DNA from: an uncultured Tateyamaria sp.
Lineage (GTDB): Bacteria; Pseudomonadota; Alphaproteobacteria; Rhodobacterales; Rhodobacteraceae
Length of the DNA: 64,000 bases
Reading direction: 5' to 3'
Assembly (NCBI RefSeq): GCF_947504105.1
Contig: NZ_CANNGP010000001.1
Location: 124,001 to 188,000, forward strand
Positions 45,590 through 55,773 of this stretch are shown here, piece by piece. Each line of letters opens with the position of its first letter. Within the stretch, counting starts at the first letter, position 1. The notes beneath the pieces were generated by a model that saw only the letters and a list, made by a program, of their open reading frames with translations, searched no databases and had not been told where the DNA came from. The position numbers and the translations under genes were made by a program.

Positions 45590-47544
45590 TCCGCGGGTAC
45601 CGCCTGCATCTTGCGCGCGCCCACTGCCACACGGAAACGGCGGTCGCTCAAGGACAACAGGCCACCCAGGGCCATCAGCGCGCAGCCGATCCAAATCCAG
45701 TTAGTCAGTGGTTTGATATAGGTCCGCACAGCCCAACCACCGCCCTGTTGCGCATCGCCGATAACGACATAGACATCGCGCGCCAGATCATAGTCGATCC
45801 CGGCTTCCGTCGTGGGCATCTGTGCCACCGGATAAATCCGTTTCTCAGGACGCAGTTGCGCAATCTCATCCCCATCCCGCGACAGGGTAATGCTGGCCAT
45901 CGTGGAGAGATAGTTCGGCCCTTCCAAATCCTCGACCGCATCAAGGGTCAGGTCATACCCCCCAACCGTAAACTGCTCTCCAATCTGGGCCACGCGGATA
46001 TCCTCGGATTGCCATGCCGTCAGGCCCGCCACACCGATCATGGTGACACCCAACCCGGCATGCGCAACTGTCTTGCCCCAGTCAGCCCGCGGCAAGCGCC
46101 ACAGCCGACCAAAATTGAAGGTCTTGCCGGTGCGAGACGCGAGATCGACCATCGCCCCCATGACCAGCCACGCCCCAAGGAAAGCGCCCAATGGTCCGGT
46201 CAGTGGTTTGCCTGTGTTCATTGCCCATGCCAGCCCGCCGACGGCCAATGCCAAAACGAACACATAGCGCAAGGGCCGAATCGCACGTGCTATTTGTCCC
46301 CGCTTCCAGGGGATCATCGCGCCGATGGGCAGGATCAGACCAAGGATCACCATGAAGGGCGTGAAGGCCATGTTGAAGAACGGCGGCCCGACGCTCAACT
46401 TGCGGTCAAAGAACATCTCGGCCACGAGCGGCCACGTCGTGCCCACGAAGACGACAAAACAACTCACCGCAAGCAGCAGGTTGTTGACCACCAACGCGCT
46501 TTCACGACTGACCATGCCAAAGACCCCACGCGCTTCCATCGTGCCTGCACGCAGCGCGAACAGGATCAACGCCCCGCCCATGAAGAAACCCATGATCATC
46601 AGGATGAACACACCACGCTCAGGATCGTTGGCAAAGGCATGGACCGAGGTCAGCAAGCCTGACCGCACGATAAATGTGCCAATCAACGAAAAGCCAAAGG
46701 CCAGGATGGCCAGCAGGATGGTCCACGATTTCAAGCTCTCACGCTTCTCAACCACGATGGCGGAATGCAGCAGCGCCGCTGCCAACAACCAGGGCATGAA
46801 AGACGCGTTTTCGACCGGGTCCCAGAACCAGAAGCCGCCCCAACCAAGCTCGTAATAGGCCCACCAGGACCCCAACGCGATCCCGATGGTCAGGAACACC
46901 CAGGCCGCCAGCGTCCACGGCCGCACCCAACGACCCCAGGCCGCATCCACGCGCCCCTCGATCAAGGCCGCCACCGCAAAGGAAAACGCCATGCTCAGGC
47001 CGACATAACCGAGATACAGAAACGGCGGATGAAATGCCAAACCGGGATCCTGCAGCAATGGGTTGAGATCCTGCCCGTCAAACGGCGGCACAGCCAAACG
47101 CAGAAACGGATTTGATGTGAACAGAATAAAGGCAAGGAAGGCGACACCAATCGCCCCCTGCACTGCCAGCACACGGGCCCGCAGGGTTGGCGGCAGATTG
47201 TCTCCAAACCAAGCGGCCATGGCGCCAAACAAGGCCACAATCAGAACCCACAGCAGCATGGACCCTTCGTGGTTCCCCCAAGTGCCTGAAATCTTGTAGA
47301 GCATCGGTTTTGCTGAATGGCTGTTCAGCACCACCAGCCGGAGAGAGAAATCCGAAACGATGAACGCCCACATCAACGCCGCAAACGAAAAGGCGATCAA
47401 CAGGAACTGTGCGGAAGCCGCAGGCTCTGCCACCGCCATCCAGCGCGCATCGCGGCGCCATGCCCCGACCAGGGGCACCACGGCCTGAACAATAGCAATC
47501 AAAAAGGCGAGGACGAGGGCAAAGTGACCGAGCTCTGTAATCAT
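45586..47544 (-). CDS. ccmF: Haem lyase subunit CcmF
   Basis: The 652-residue protein has about fifteen membrane segments and the tryptophan-rich haem-handling WWD-like domain GSWWAYYELGWGGFWFWDPVENASFMPWL near residue 235, with conserved periplasmic histidines. It holds haem from CcmE and attaches it to apocytochrome c. It overlaps ccmH by 4 bases. Upstream, a holin/endolysin pair separates it from ccmE. Confidence 0.96.
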   Translation of the reverse strand: MITELGHFALVLAFLIAIVQAVVPLVGAWRRDARWMAVAEPAASAQFLLIAFSFAALMWAFIVSDFSLRLVVLNSHSAKPMLYKISGTWGNHEGSMLLWVLIVALFGAMAAWFGDNLPPTLRARVLAVQGAIGVAFLAFILFTSNPFLRLAVPPFDGQDLNPLLQDPGLAFHPPFLYLGYVGLSMAFSFAVAALIEGRVDAAWGRWVRPWTLAAWVFLTIGIALGSWWAYYELGWGGFWFWDPVENASFMPWLLAAALLHSAIVVEKRESLKSWTILLAILAFGFSLIGTFIVRSGLLTSVHAFANDPERGVFILMIMGFFMGGALILFALRAGTMEARGVFGMVSRESALVVNNLLLAVSCFVVFVGTTWPLVAEMFFDRKLSVGPPFFNMAFTPFMVILGLILPIGAMIPWKRGQIARAIRPLRYVFVLALAVGGLAWAMNTGKPLTGPLGAFLGAWLVMGAMVDLASRTGKTFNFGRLWRLPRADWGKTVAHAGLGVTMIGVAGLTAWQSEDIRVAQIGEQFTVGGYDLTLDAVEDLEGPNYLSTMASITLSRDGDEIAQLRPEKRIYPVAQMPTTEAGIDYDLARDVYVVIGDAQQGGGWAVRTYIKPLTNWIWIGCALMALGGLLSLSDRRFRVAVGARKMQAVPAE

Positions 47545-47626
47545 GACCTCGTTATATGTCGCCCGCTCCCCGTCGCCAATGGGTCTGCCGTTTATGTCGC
47601 ATCACGTCTGCGCCAGCGACCGTTGA

Positions 47627-48193
47627 TTACGCCGCGGCGCGCCACTCTTCAAGAGCGGCATTGTCCCCCTGCGCCAGCGACGCAAAGGTCAGCGTAGCGT
47701 CCCCATCCGTCGCAGCAGCACCGATCCCGTCATGACGCATTTTCCGCAGGGCCGACACGTTCTCCATCACCTGCGGAACATGTGCCATGGTTTGCACGAT
47801 CTCGCGCTGAAATTGCTGCGCCTTCACCTGGTGCCGTGCCCCGAAATAGAAGGATACAATGACACCCAACAGCCACCAAAGCGGCTCTGGCACCAGCGCA
47901 ATGCCCTGCATCCGTTCTGCAAACCACAAGGGTTCGACCATGGCCGACACGAACAGGCCAAGCGTGCCCAAGGCCAGCGCGGGACGCGGCAAGCGGTTGA
48001 TCGCGTCCATCACCCGATCAAACACGCCCTGGCGCGGCACCGCGAACTCGGCTCCGAACTCGCGCATCGCCTGAATTTGCACGTCATGTGCACGTGCCGA
48101 CCCCGCTTCGGCGTTTTCACGAAACACTTCGACGGTGTCTTTTACCACGTTGCGGCCACCACCAAACAACAGCCCGAACAGCCGATCAATCAT
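47627..48193 (-). CDS. Holin of the 3TM type
   Basis: The 188-residue protein has a basic/amphipathic N-terminus and about three hydrophobic segments around residues 70-130 (ALALGTLGLFVSAMVEPLWFA, PLWWLLGVIVSFYFGARH), matching stand-alone 3TM holins. Such holins open the inner membrane so an endolysin can reach the cell wall. I choose the ATG at 48193, which makes an ATGA overlap with the endolysin stop; ATG 48199 is also possible. No other phage gene is nearby. It resembles the holin used to release gene transfer agents. Confidence 0.75.
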   Translation of the reverse strand: MIDRLFGLLFGGGRNVVKDTVEVFRENAEAGSARAHDVQIQAMREFGAEFAVPRQGVFDRVMDAINRLPRPALALGTLGLFVSAMVEPLWFAERMQGIALVPEPLWWLLGVIVSFYFGARHQVKAQQFQREIVQTMAHVPQVMENVSALRKMRHDGIGAAATDGDATLTFASLAQGDNAALEEWRAAA

Positions 48194-48801
48194 CCCCATA
48201 GCTCAACCCTTTCCCCAAACTGCGCATCTGTCAGATGAAAGCGCGGCGCGATGAACTCCTCGGCCCGTTTGATCCAGCCGCCCTTCCCGCCTGCCCGACT
48301 GCGCGCGTACTTGCGGCTGGCTGGCCGATTGTCGGCGATGCGGAAGTAATAATTGCGGCGCGCAATCCCATAAGCATCGACCAGATGATCTGGAGCGGCG
48401 TGATAGGCTGCGCGCGCAGCCCCGATGCTCTGCGGGCCCAGGGCTCCATCGACCGCAACATTGTGGCCCATGGAATTCAGCAAGCGCTGCAGGATCTTGA
48501 TCGCGTTGGCACCCGCGTTGACATACATGTCAAAGACGGTTGCATGCAGCGACGCAGGCAATGCGGCAATTTGTGGGCGTTCAAAGTAGTGCATGACAAA
48601 GATATCGATGGCCTGCGCACGGCTGAGACGCCGCACATCGCGCACATCCACGTCGCCATCGCGATCCAGATCCAGCCGCAGCCGACGCATGGTGTGAATG
48701 GTCACCCCGAAATTCGTGGCTCCACCCGGATCATCCGGGTCGTTCACAAAACCACCCTCGCGGCCAACGATCTCTTCTGCAATGTCTCGGACACTCTGCA
48801 T
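48190..48801 (-). CDS. Endolysin, glycoside hydrolase family 108
   Basis: The 203-residue protein has the GH108 N-acetylmuramidase signature REGGFVNDPDDPGGATNFGVT with catalytic Glu15, VMHYFERPQIAALP near 75, and a C-terminal peptidoglycan-binding-like segment (ILQRLLNSMGHNVAVDGALGPQS) with a HNVAVDGALGP core. It cuts the glycan strands of peptidoglycan. It has no signal peptide, so it needs the adjacent holin. In Rhodobacter capsulatus an endolysin/holin pair of this type, outside the main cluster, releases gene transfer agent particles. Confidence 0.85.
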   Translation of the reverse strand: MQSVRDIAEEIVGREGGFVNDPDDPGGATNFGVTIHTMRRLRLDLDRDGDVDVRDVRRLSRAQAIDIFVMHYFERPQIAALPASLHATVFDMYVNAGANAIKILQRLLNSMGHNVAVDGALGPQSIGAARAAYHAAPDHLVDAYGIARRNYYFRIADNRPASRKYARSRAGGKGGWIKRAEEFIAPRFHLTDAQFGERVELWG

Positions 48802-48850
48802 AAGCCAGTCCTTCCCCTAAGATGAGATGGGAAGACTGCTTTGATGTTGG

Positions 48851-48865
48851 TTAACGGGCCTTAAC
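48851..48865 (-). promoter_or_regulatory. CtrA-like direct repeat before the endolysin gene
   Basis: TTAAC-GGGCC-TTAAC lies 50 bases upstream of the endolysin start. The CtrA consensus is TTAA-N7-TTAA, so the spacing is one base short. A TTAAC-N5-TTAAG copy is at 20421-20435. Confidence 0.35.
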
Positions 48866-48876
48866 GCGACCGTACG

Positions 48877-49320
48877 CTAGGTCTCGGGCTCTTGGTAAAC
48901 ACCCTGTTCCTTAAGGGCGTCGACCACCTCCGCGGGCATATAGGTCTCGTCGTGTTTGGCAAGAATTTCAGAAGCTTCAAAGACGCCGTTAATGTAGGAA
49001 CCGGTGCCAACCATGCCCTGGTTCTCTTCAAAAAGATCGGGCAACACGCCAGTAAAGACAACGGGCACCGTCCCGCCACCATCTGTGACCTCAAAGCGAA
49101 TCGACTCTCCCTGCCCTCGCATCAGTGATCCTTCGGCCACCAGCCCACCAATACGGAACACTTCCGTTGGACCAGGCGGCTCCGCCAGGATCTGGCTGGG
49201 CGCCCGGAAAAAGTTGATGCCATCCCGCATCGCATAGCCAATCAGCGCCGTGGATACGATCAACGCCACCGCTGCAAGGGCGATGATCTGGATACGGCGC
49301 TGCTTTTTCAGGCTCTTCAT
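48877..49320 (-). CDS. ccmE: Haem chaperone CcmE
   Basis: The 147-residue protein has one N-terminal membrane helix (IIALAAVALIVSTALIGYA) and an OB-fold with FRIGGLVAEGSL near 55 and the haem-binding His123 in AKHDETYMP. It carries haem covalently to CcmF. It is separated from ccmF and ccmH by the endolysin and holin genes. Upstream, argC ends 10 bases before its start. Confidence 0.95.
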   Translation of the reverse strand: MKSLKKQRRIQIIALAAVALIVSTALIGYAMRDGINFFRAPSQILAEPPGPTEVFRIGGLVAEGSLMRGQGESIRFEVTDGGGTVPVVFTGVLPDLFEENQGMVGTGSYINGVFEASEILAKHDETYMPAEVVDALKEQGVYQEPET

Positions 49321-49329
49321 GGGCTCACG

Positions 49330-50358
49330 TCACGGGAACAACGGGGCCATCATCAGCCCTTCGGTCTCGGAAATACCTAACATCAGATTGGCATTTTGCA
49401 ACGCTTGCCCCGACGATCCCTTGGTCAAATTATCGAGGGCCGCGATCACAACGGTCCGCCCCGGCGTCCGGTCGGGTGCCACACCGATGTGGCAAAAGTT
49501 CGATCCGCGCACATGCCGGGTGCTGGGCACCTCGCCCATTGGCAGCACCTCGATGAACGGCTCGGTCGCATAAGCAGCCGCCAGCACATCATAAATTGCC
49601 TGCGCTTCGCCCTTCACATAGGCGGTGCCCAAAATCCCCCGGTTGGCCGGGATCAGATGCGGCAGGAACTGGATGTGCACATCCCGTCCCGCAACCTTTG
49701 AAAACTCCTGATCGAACTCGCCCAAATGCCGGTGACTGCCTCCGGTAGCATACGCATGGTAGCCCTCGCTCAGTTCCGCATGCAGCAAATTCTCTTTCAA
49801 GGCCCGGCCAGCCCCCGACACGGCAGCTTTCAGGTCCAGAATGATGTCATCCAGATCAATCACACCTGCCGCAATCAACGGCCGCAATGCAAACTGACCC
49901 GTCGCGGCGTTGCATCCGGTCCCGGCCACCAGCCGCGCGCCCGCAATCTCATCGCGATAGAATTCGGTCAAACCATAGACCGCTTCCCCCTGCATCTCGA
50001 CGGCAGAATGCGGGTTGCCATACCACTTGGCATAGGCCTCCGGATCCCGCAGCCGGAAATCAGCGCTCAGGTCCACGATCCGTAAATCCCGCGGCAGGCC
50101 AGAGATCACCTCTTGGCTCGTTTTGTGCGGCAAGGCGCAGAAACACAGGTCAATGCCAGACCAGTCAATCTGGTCAAAGGACACCATGGTCGGCAGGTCC
50201 AGATGACGCAGATGCGGAAACACCTGCGAAACCGTTTGCCCAGCCTTGGAGAACGCGCCCAAAGCCTTGATATTGATGGATGAATGCCCGGAACTCAACC
50301 GGATCAGTTCAGCGCCCGTGTAGCCGGATGCGCCCAGGATAGCGATGTTGTATGTCAT
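49330..50358 (-). CDS. argC: N-acetyl-gamma-glutamyl-phosphate reductase
   Basis: The 342-residue protein has the NADP fold [15 protein letters not shown] and the catalytic Cys149 in [16 protein letters not shown]. It reduces N-acetylglutamyl phosphate in arginine synthesis. The short gap to ccmE (9 bases) suggests a common minus-strand transcript. Confidence 0.95.
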   Translation of the reverse strand: MTYNIAILGASGYTGAELIRLSSGHSSINIKALGAFSKAGQTVSQVFPHLRHLDLPTMVSFDQIDWSGIDLCFCALPHKTSQEVISGLPRDLRIVDLSADFRLRDPEAYAKWYGNPHSAVEMQGEAVYGLTEFYRDEIAGARLVAGTGCNAATGQFALRPLIAAGVIDLDDIILDLKAAVSGAGRALKENLLHAELSEGYHAYATGGSHRHLGEFDQEFSKVAGRDVHIQFLPHLIPANRGILGTAYVKGEAQAIYDVLAAAYATEPFIEVLPMGEVPSTRHVRGSNFCHIGVAPDRTPGRTVVIAALDNLTKGSSGQALQNANLMLGISETEGLMMAPLFP

Positions 50359-50385
50359 GTCGGTCTTCTTGGATAAAGTGTCAGA

Positions 50386-51195
50386 TCAAGCGGCTTCAAA
50401 CGTGATCTGTCGTCGCAAGAATTGCGTGGCGCGCTGACTGACCGTCTTGGGGTCGCCCGTGGTCAGATATGCTGCACTGCCTATTCCCATCTTGCCGGGA
50501 TGCCGCTCCAGGTAGTCGGCAAGGCTTTCACCGACCAGGCCGGCCTGCGAATACACAGCAACATCCGCACCCAGCGCATCCTGAAATTCATCCTGCATCA
50601 ACGGGTAGTGCGTGCAGCCCAGAATGGCCGCTTGCGGATGGGGCATCTTGCGCTTGAGCGCATCGACATGAGACCGCACAAGCGCATCGGCAAGGATCAT
50701 GTCACCATCCTCAATGGCATCTACAACACCACCGCAAGCCTGCGCCTCGACGTCCACGCCGATGGCACGAAAGGCCAATTCGCGTTGAAAAGCGCGGCTT
50801 GCCACCGTGGCAGGTGTCGCAAACAGCGCCACATGCTGCACACCCACTTCGCGCGGGGGCGAATTGTCGCCCCACTGCCTCTCGGTCAGCGCTTCGATCA
50901 TTGGCACAAACACCCCAAGAACCCGCTTGTCCTCGGGAACCCACCCCTCCTGCATCCGACGGAGGGCTGCGGCAGAGGCTGTGTTGCAGGCCAAAATGAC
51001 CAGATCACAGCCAGCGTCGAACAGGCGCTGCACCGCCGAGCAGGTCAGGTCATAGATGTTGTCGGCGGTCCGCACACCGTAGGGCGCGTTGGCACTGTCG
51101 GCGAGATACACGAACTCCACATCCGGCAACCGCTTTTGCGCGGCGTCCAGAACCGTTAGCCCGCCCAGACCGGAATCGAAAATACCAACTGCCAT
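50386..51195 (-). CDS. murI: Glutamate racemase
   Basis: The 269-residue protein has [11 protein letters not shown] near residue 6, the first catalytic Cys70 in ACNTASA and the second Cys194 in GCTHYPLM. It makes D-glutamate for peptidoglycan. It lies between argC and an acyltransferase in a minus-strand run. Confidence 0.95.
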   Translation of the reverse strand: MAVGIFDSGLGGLTVLDAAQKRLPDVEFVYLADSANAPYGVRTADNIYDLTCSAVQRLFDAGCDLVILACNTASAAALRRMQEGWVPEDKRVLGVFVPMIEALTERQWGDNSPPREVGVQHVALFATPATVASRAFQRELAFRAIGVDVEAQACGGVVDAIEDGDMILADALVRSHVDALKRKMPHPQAAILGCTHYPLMQDEFQDALGADVAVYSQAGLVGESLADYLERHPGKMGIGSAAYLTTGDPKTVSQRATQFLRRQITFEAA

Positions 51196-51212
51196 GTCGC
51201 GCCTCTTGCGGC

Positions 51213-52097
51213 TCAGGTGCGGTGCCGCTCTTCGAACTCATATCCAAGGTCAAACATCTTGACCGGGTTCGGGTTCAGCTCATACGTGGCTTTGCGCAGG
51301 AATTCCATCATCTGTTTGGGGTGCTGCGCCAAGGGGTCCAGCAAATCCCTGCCGATCGGCTCTCCGATGGCCACATCGACGGGCGTATCGACACGTTTCT
51401 TGAACTCTTTGATCAGCAGACCAAGTCGCAACGTATTGTGTAGGTGGCTGGCAATCTGAAACATGCGGCTGGTGTGTCCATCGAAGTAGAGCGGCACAAC
51501 CGTCGCCTCGGATTTGGCGACCATGCGCGCCGTAAAACCGCGCCAGCCGGGATCCATGGGCCGCGAAAACGGCTTTGCTGCCGTGCTGACAGTCCCACCG
51601 GGAAAGATGCCAATCGCTCCGCCGTCGCCAAGATAGCGCAACGCCTCCTTGCGGGTCGCCACGTTCAACGCCATTGCCTCCCGCGTGTCATCAAAGCTGA
51701 TCGGCAGCAGGACCTTGTTCAACTCTTCGGCCTTCTTGAAGACCGAATTTGCCATGATCCGAAAATCACCCCGGATGGTTGACAGGATATGACCCATCAT
51801 CAGCCCGTCCATAATGCCGTAAGGATGATTGGCAATCAGGATCAACGGCTTATCGCGGGGAATGTTGTCAAGGCTACCCGCTACGATGTTCAGCGTCAGC
51901 CCATAGCGTTCAACCATCACGGCCCAGAAGTCACGTCCTGCCGCCACTTCGGTTTCATATCCCTGCGCGCGCTTGATCAGGCGCAACCGTCCAGTCGTGT
52001 TCTCAAGGATCCGGATCAACGCCCGCCCGCCCTTGGTCTCGGCAGAATGGGAATAGCTGATCTCGCGTGTGATTTCGCGTTGCTGACGGTTGGGCAT
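51213..52097 (-). CDS. Lysophospholipid acyltransferase family protein
   Basis: The 294-residue protein has the PlsC acyl transferase motif NHPYGIMD (His91, Asp97), the second motif [12 protein letters not shown] near 165 and [20 protein letters not shown] near 195. It probably transfers an acyl chain to a glycerol- or ornithine-type lipid at the inner membrane. The exact substrate is unknown; a role like OlsA is possible. Confidence 0.85.
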   Translation of the reverse strand: MPNRQQREITREISYSHSAETKGGRALIRILENTTGRLRLIKRAQGYETEVAAGRDFWAVMVERYGLTLNIVAGSLDNIPRDKPLILIANHPYGIMDGLMMGHILSTIRGDFRIMANSVFKKAEELNKVLLPISFDDTREAMALNVATRKEALRYLGDGGAIGIFPGGTVSTAAKPFSRPMDPGWRGFTARMVAKSEATVVPLYFDGHTSRMFQIASHLHNTLRLGLLIKEFKKRVDTPVDVAIGEPIGRDLLDPLAQHPKQMMEFLRKATYELNPNPVKMFDLGYEFEERHRT

Positions 52098-52184
52098 ATT
52101 GCTCTGCCTGGTGAATGAACTAAGCTCCCGTTTTACGGGGTGCGCGCAATCCTGCCTAGCCCATATGACGCAGGTGTGACGCGA

Positions 52185-55100
52185 TCACTCAGCCGCTTTG
52201 GACTGGCTCGGTCCCCCTGCCCGGATAACGGACAGCAACTCCTCACGCCGCTTGGCAGCCTTCACCTCGTTCGCCTGCTTGACCGGACCAAAGCCCCGAA
52301 TATCCAGCGGAAGCGCTGCAAGTGCGACGATTGCATCGCGCGTGCCGTCATTCAGCTTGGGCAGAACCGCCTTCATATCCGCCTCGTACTGCTTGATTAG
52401 CGCCCGCTCCATCCGCCGCTCCTCGGTCCGCCCAAAGATGTCCAACGGCGTTCCGCGAAGCCCTTTCAATTTCGCCAATATGCGGAAGTTGCGCATCATA
52501 CCGGGCCCGTATTCCTTCTTCACAGGCCGCCCATCCGGGCCGTCCTTTGACAGCATCGGCGGGGCCAGGTGGAACTTCATCCTGAAATCCCCCTCGAACT
52601 GCTCGCGCGCCTTGGCCTCTGTTTCCAGATGCAGGCGGGCTACCTCGTACTCGTCCTTGTAAGCGAGCAGCTTGTGATACCCCTTGACCGCTGCCTCCTT
52701 CACGGAGACGTCTTCAATCCCATCGATCAGCTTGCGATAGCGTTTCGCCAGCCGCTTGGATTGGTACTTCACCAGATGATCCGCCCGGAAGGCGATCTTC
52801 TCATCCAGCGACTTCGGCAGCTGGATCACCTTGGGCTCCGCAATCCGCGCGGCCTCTTCCGCATGCAGCACCGCCCAGCGCCCGATATCAAAGGCGCGTT
52901 TGTTGCGCTCAACCGCCGCACCGTTCAGATCAATCGCCGTCACGATGGCGTCATGGGTCAACGGCACTAAGCCCCGCTGCCACGCCGCGCCGAAGATCAT
53001 CATGTTGGAAAAGATGCTGTCGCCCATCGTGGCCTTGGCCAGATCGGACGCATCGAACATATCTACCCGGTCGCGCAGCCGTGCCTCAAGCGCTAGGGAC
53101 AGCCGATCCGACGGCAAGGCAAACTCGGTATCGCGAGTAAAATCGCCCGTGATGATTTCGTGACTGTTGACGACAGCCCCCGTGCGCCCAGCGCTCGTCA
53201 GACCCAAGGTCTTCGCTCCGGCAGAGACCACCAAATCACCACCAATCAACGCATCGCATTCACCGGTCGCCACACGAATGGCGCTGATATCGGCAGGATC
53301 ATTCGCCAACCGACAATGGATGTGCACCGCACCGCCCTTCTGGGCCAGCCCTGCCATTTCCATCATCCCGGCACCTTTACCGTCGATATGCGCCGCCTGT
53401 GCCATGACCGCGCCAATGGTCACAACACCAGTGCCACCCACACCGGTAATGACCACGTTCCAAGTGCCCTTGATCTCAGGCAACTCAGGCATCGGCAGAT
53501 CAGGCAAGTGCAACTCGGTTGTCGCCGCCTTCTTCACCTGCGCGCCTTCCAGCGTCACAAAGCTGGGGCAGAACCCTTTGAGGCACGAAAAATCCTTGTT
53601 GCAGGACGACTGGTCAATCGCCCGCTTCCGACCCAACTCGGTCTCTTTCGGCACGATGGAGACACAGTTCGACTGCACGCCGCAATCGCCGCAGCCCTCG
53701 CACACATCCGTGTTGATGAACACGCGCTTGTCGATGTCCGGAAAAGTTCCACGCTTGCGCCGCCGCCGCTTCTCAGCCGCGCATGTCTGCACATATACAA
53801 TGACACTCACGCCCTCGGTCTTGGCAAAACGCTCCTGCACCACCGGCAGCTCCGCCCGCTCATGGGTCGGTACACCGGACGGAAAACGCGACACATCCAC
53901 GTCTTCCTTTTCGTCATAAACCACGGCCACGTGCTCACAGCCCATCGCCCGGACTTCATCGACGATCCGGTAAGGATCAAGACCACCCTCATTCCCCTGT
54001 CCGCCCGTCATGGCTACAGCGTCGTTGTACAGGATCTTGTAGGTGATGTTCGTACCCGCAGCCAAAGCTGCGCGAATGGCCTGCACGCCCGAGTGGTTAT
54101 AAGTCCCGTCGCCTATATTCTGAAACACATGATCGCGCGTCGAAAACGGCGCCTCGCCGATCCAGTTCGCGCCCTCGGCCCCCATATGGGTGTACCCGAT
54201 GGTCTCGCGGTCCATCCACTGCACCATGTAGTGACAGCCGATGCCCGCATAGGCACGCGACCCTTCGGGCACTTTCGTCGATGAATTGTGCGGGCAGCCT
54301 GAACAGAAATAGGGCAAGCGCGCCGCGATATCCTCGGCATTGTCGGACCGGCGCGCCTCGTCCAGCTCGGCCAGCCCCGCCTTGATCCCATCGGTATTGC
54401 GGCCTTCCTCCAGAAGAATACCACCCAGCTTCTCGGCAATCAGGATCGGGTCCAGCGCACCACGGGTCGGGAACAACTCTTCACGGTGCAGTCCACCGGC
54501 CCCGCCCTTGTACCAGCCATAAACACGCCGCCCGCGCCGGTCGTCGAAAATGGCCTCCTTGATCTGCACCTCGATCAGCTTGCGCTTTTCCTCGACCACA
54601 ACGATCAGGTCCAAGCCTTCGGCCCAGTCGTGGAAGCCCTGCATGTCCAGAGGGAACGTCTGCCCCACCTTGTAGGTGGTAATACCCAGCCGCTCAGCCT
54701 CGTTCTCATCGATTTTCAGCAGGTTCAGCGCATGGGCCAGGTCCAGCCAGTTCTTGCCCGCCGCGACAAAACCTATCTTGGCTCCGGGCTTGCCCCACAT
54801 CCGCTTGTCCATGCGGTTGGCGCGGCTGAATGCCTCTGCCGCAAAGCGTTTGTGGTCAATCATCCGCGTCTCTTGTTCTGTCGGCGTATCGACCAAGCGA
54901 ATGTTCAGACCACCATCAGGCAGTTGGTAGTCGGGCACCTTGATGCTCATGCGATGCGGATCGCCATCCACGACGCTGGTGGCCTCTACTGTGTCCTTCA
55001 TGGTCTTCAGACCAACCCACAGCCCGGAAAACCGGCTCAGCGCCCAACCATAGACACCGTAATCCATGATCTCCTGCACACCCGCCGGAGAGACAACAGG

Positions 55101-55604
55101 CATATAGGCATCAATCAACGCCCATTCGGACTGATGCAACACGGTCGAGCTTTCACCCGTGTGGTCGTCTCCCATGGCAACCAGCACGCCACCATGTTTC
55201 GACGATCCTGCCATGTTGGCATGTTTGAACGCATCACCAGAGCGGTCCACGCCCGGCCCCTTGCCGTACCACAGGCCAAAGACGCCATCGAACTTGCCCT
55301 CGCCACGCAACTCGGCCTGCTGCGCGCCCCATAGGGCAGTCGCTGCCAAATCTTCGTTCAACCCCGGCTGGAATGTAACATCATGGGCGGCCAGCTGTTT
55401 AAGTGCACGTGTCATCTGCATATCCACAGCACCCAAGGGCGAGCCGCGATACCCCGTCACCAGACCGGCGGTGTTCAGACCTGCGGCCGTATCCCGCGCC
55501 TTCTGCATCAACACCAAGCGTACAAGCGCCTGCGTGCCGTTCAACAAAACGGGACTCTTTTCAAGGTCGTACCGGTCGTTCAAGGAAATCTTCTGCGTGC
55601 TCAT
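52185..55604 (-). CDS. Indolepyruvate ferredoxin oxidoreductase, fused alpha-beta
   Basis: The 1139-residue protein joins the pyruvate-type thiamine-diphosphate halves: GTQALVRLVLMQKARDTAAGLNTAGLVTGYRGSP-like start, CSGCPHNSSTKVPEGSRA, a 4Fe-4S ferredoxin-type CEGCGDCGVQSNC near residue 640 and a TPP-like gamma domain (GVGGTGVVTIGAVMAQAAH). It decarboxylates aromatic 2-oxo acids to acyl-CoA with ferredoxin. The LysR gene next door is divergent and may regulate it. Confidence 0.92.
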   Translation of the reverse strand: MSTQKISLNDRYDLEKSPVLLNGTQALVRLVLMQKARDTAAGLNTAGLVTGYRGSPLGAVDMQMTRALKQLAAHDVTFQPGLNEDLAATALWGAQQAELRGEGKFDGVFGLWYGKGPGVDRSGDAFKHANMAGSSKHGGVLVAMGDDHTGESSTVLHQSEWALIDAYMPVVSPAGVQEIMDYGVYGWALSRFSGLWVGLKTMKDTVEATSVVDGDPHRMSIKVPDYQLPDGGLNIRLVDTPTEQETRMIDHKRFAAEAFSRANRMDKRMWGKPGAKIGFVAAGKNWLDLAHALNLLKIDENEAERLGITTYKVGQTFPLDMQGFHDWAEGLDLIVVVEEKRKLIEVQIKEAIFDDRRGRRVYGWYKGGAGGLHREELFPTRGALDPILIAEKLGGILLEEGRNTDGIKAGLAELDEARRSDNAEDIAARLPYFCSGCPHNSSTKVPEGSRAYAGIGCHYMVQWMDRETIGYTHMGAEGANWIGEAPFSTRDHVFQNIGDGTYNHSGVQAIRAALAAGTNITYKILYNDAVAMTGGQGNEGGLDPYRIVDEVRAMGCEHVAVVYDEKEDVDVSRFPSGVPTHERAELPVVQERFAKTEGVSVIVYVQTCAAEKRRRRKRGTFPDIDKRVFINTDVCEGCGDCGVQSNCVSIVPKETELGRKRAIDQSSCNKDFSCLKGFCPSFVTLEGAQVKKAATTELHLPDLPMPELPEIKGTWNVVITGVGGTGVVTIGAVMAQAAHIDGKGAGMMEMAGLAQKGGAVHIHCRLANDPADISAIRVATGECDALIGGDLVVSAGAKTLGLTSAGRTGAVVNSHEIITGDFTRDTEFALPSDRLSLALEARLRDRVDMFDASDLAKATMGDSIFSNMMIFGAAWQRGLVPLTHDAIVTAIDLNGAAVERNKRAFDIGRWAVLHAEEAARIAEPKVIQLPKSLDEKIAFRADHLVKYQSKRLAKRYRKLIDGIEDVSVKEAAVKGYHKLLAYKDEYEVARLHLETEAKAREQFEGDFRMKFHLAPPMLSKDGPDGRPVKKEYGPGMMRNFRILAKLKGLRGTPLDIFGRTEERRMERALIKQYEADMKAVLPKLNDGTRDAIVALAALPLDIRGFGPVKQANEVKAAKRREELLSVIRAGGPSQSKAAE

Positions 55605-55636
55605 CGCTGGCCTCCCCTGCCGTGATCAGTCTTGCA

Positions 55637-55652
55637 TATTCTCAGTTGAATA
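55637..55652. promoter_or_regulatory. Inverted repeat in the divergent ior/lysR region
   Basis: TATTC-N6-GAATA is a dyad between the indolepyruvate oxidoreductase gene and the LysR gene. It may be a LysR site, though it matches the T-N11-A rule only off-centre. Confidence 0.25.
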
Positions 55653-55773
55653 ATAGGTCACATACTCTGACCTTACCAGAAATTTTTTACGCGCGTCCGG
55701 TTCCGGTCATGCAAGCGATGTGAAAAGAGACTATTTCGGATAGGGTAGCGCAAACGTTACGAAAGTGGTGCAG

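Noticed and set aside
47627-48801. Prophage remnant
   Set aside because: Only lysis genes are present, they are intact and coupled, and are flanked by housekeeping genes without att sites or integrase.
53160-54284. Plus-strand frame of 374 codons within the indolepyruvate oxidoreductase gene
   Set aside because: Antisense to strongly conserved iron-sulfur and TPP motifs; no independent coding evidence.
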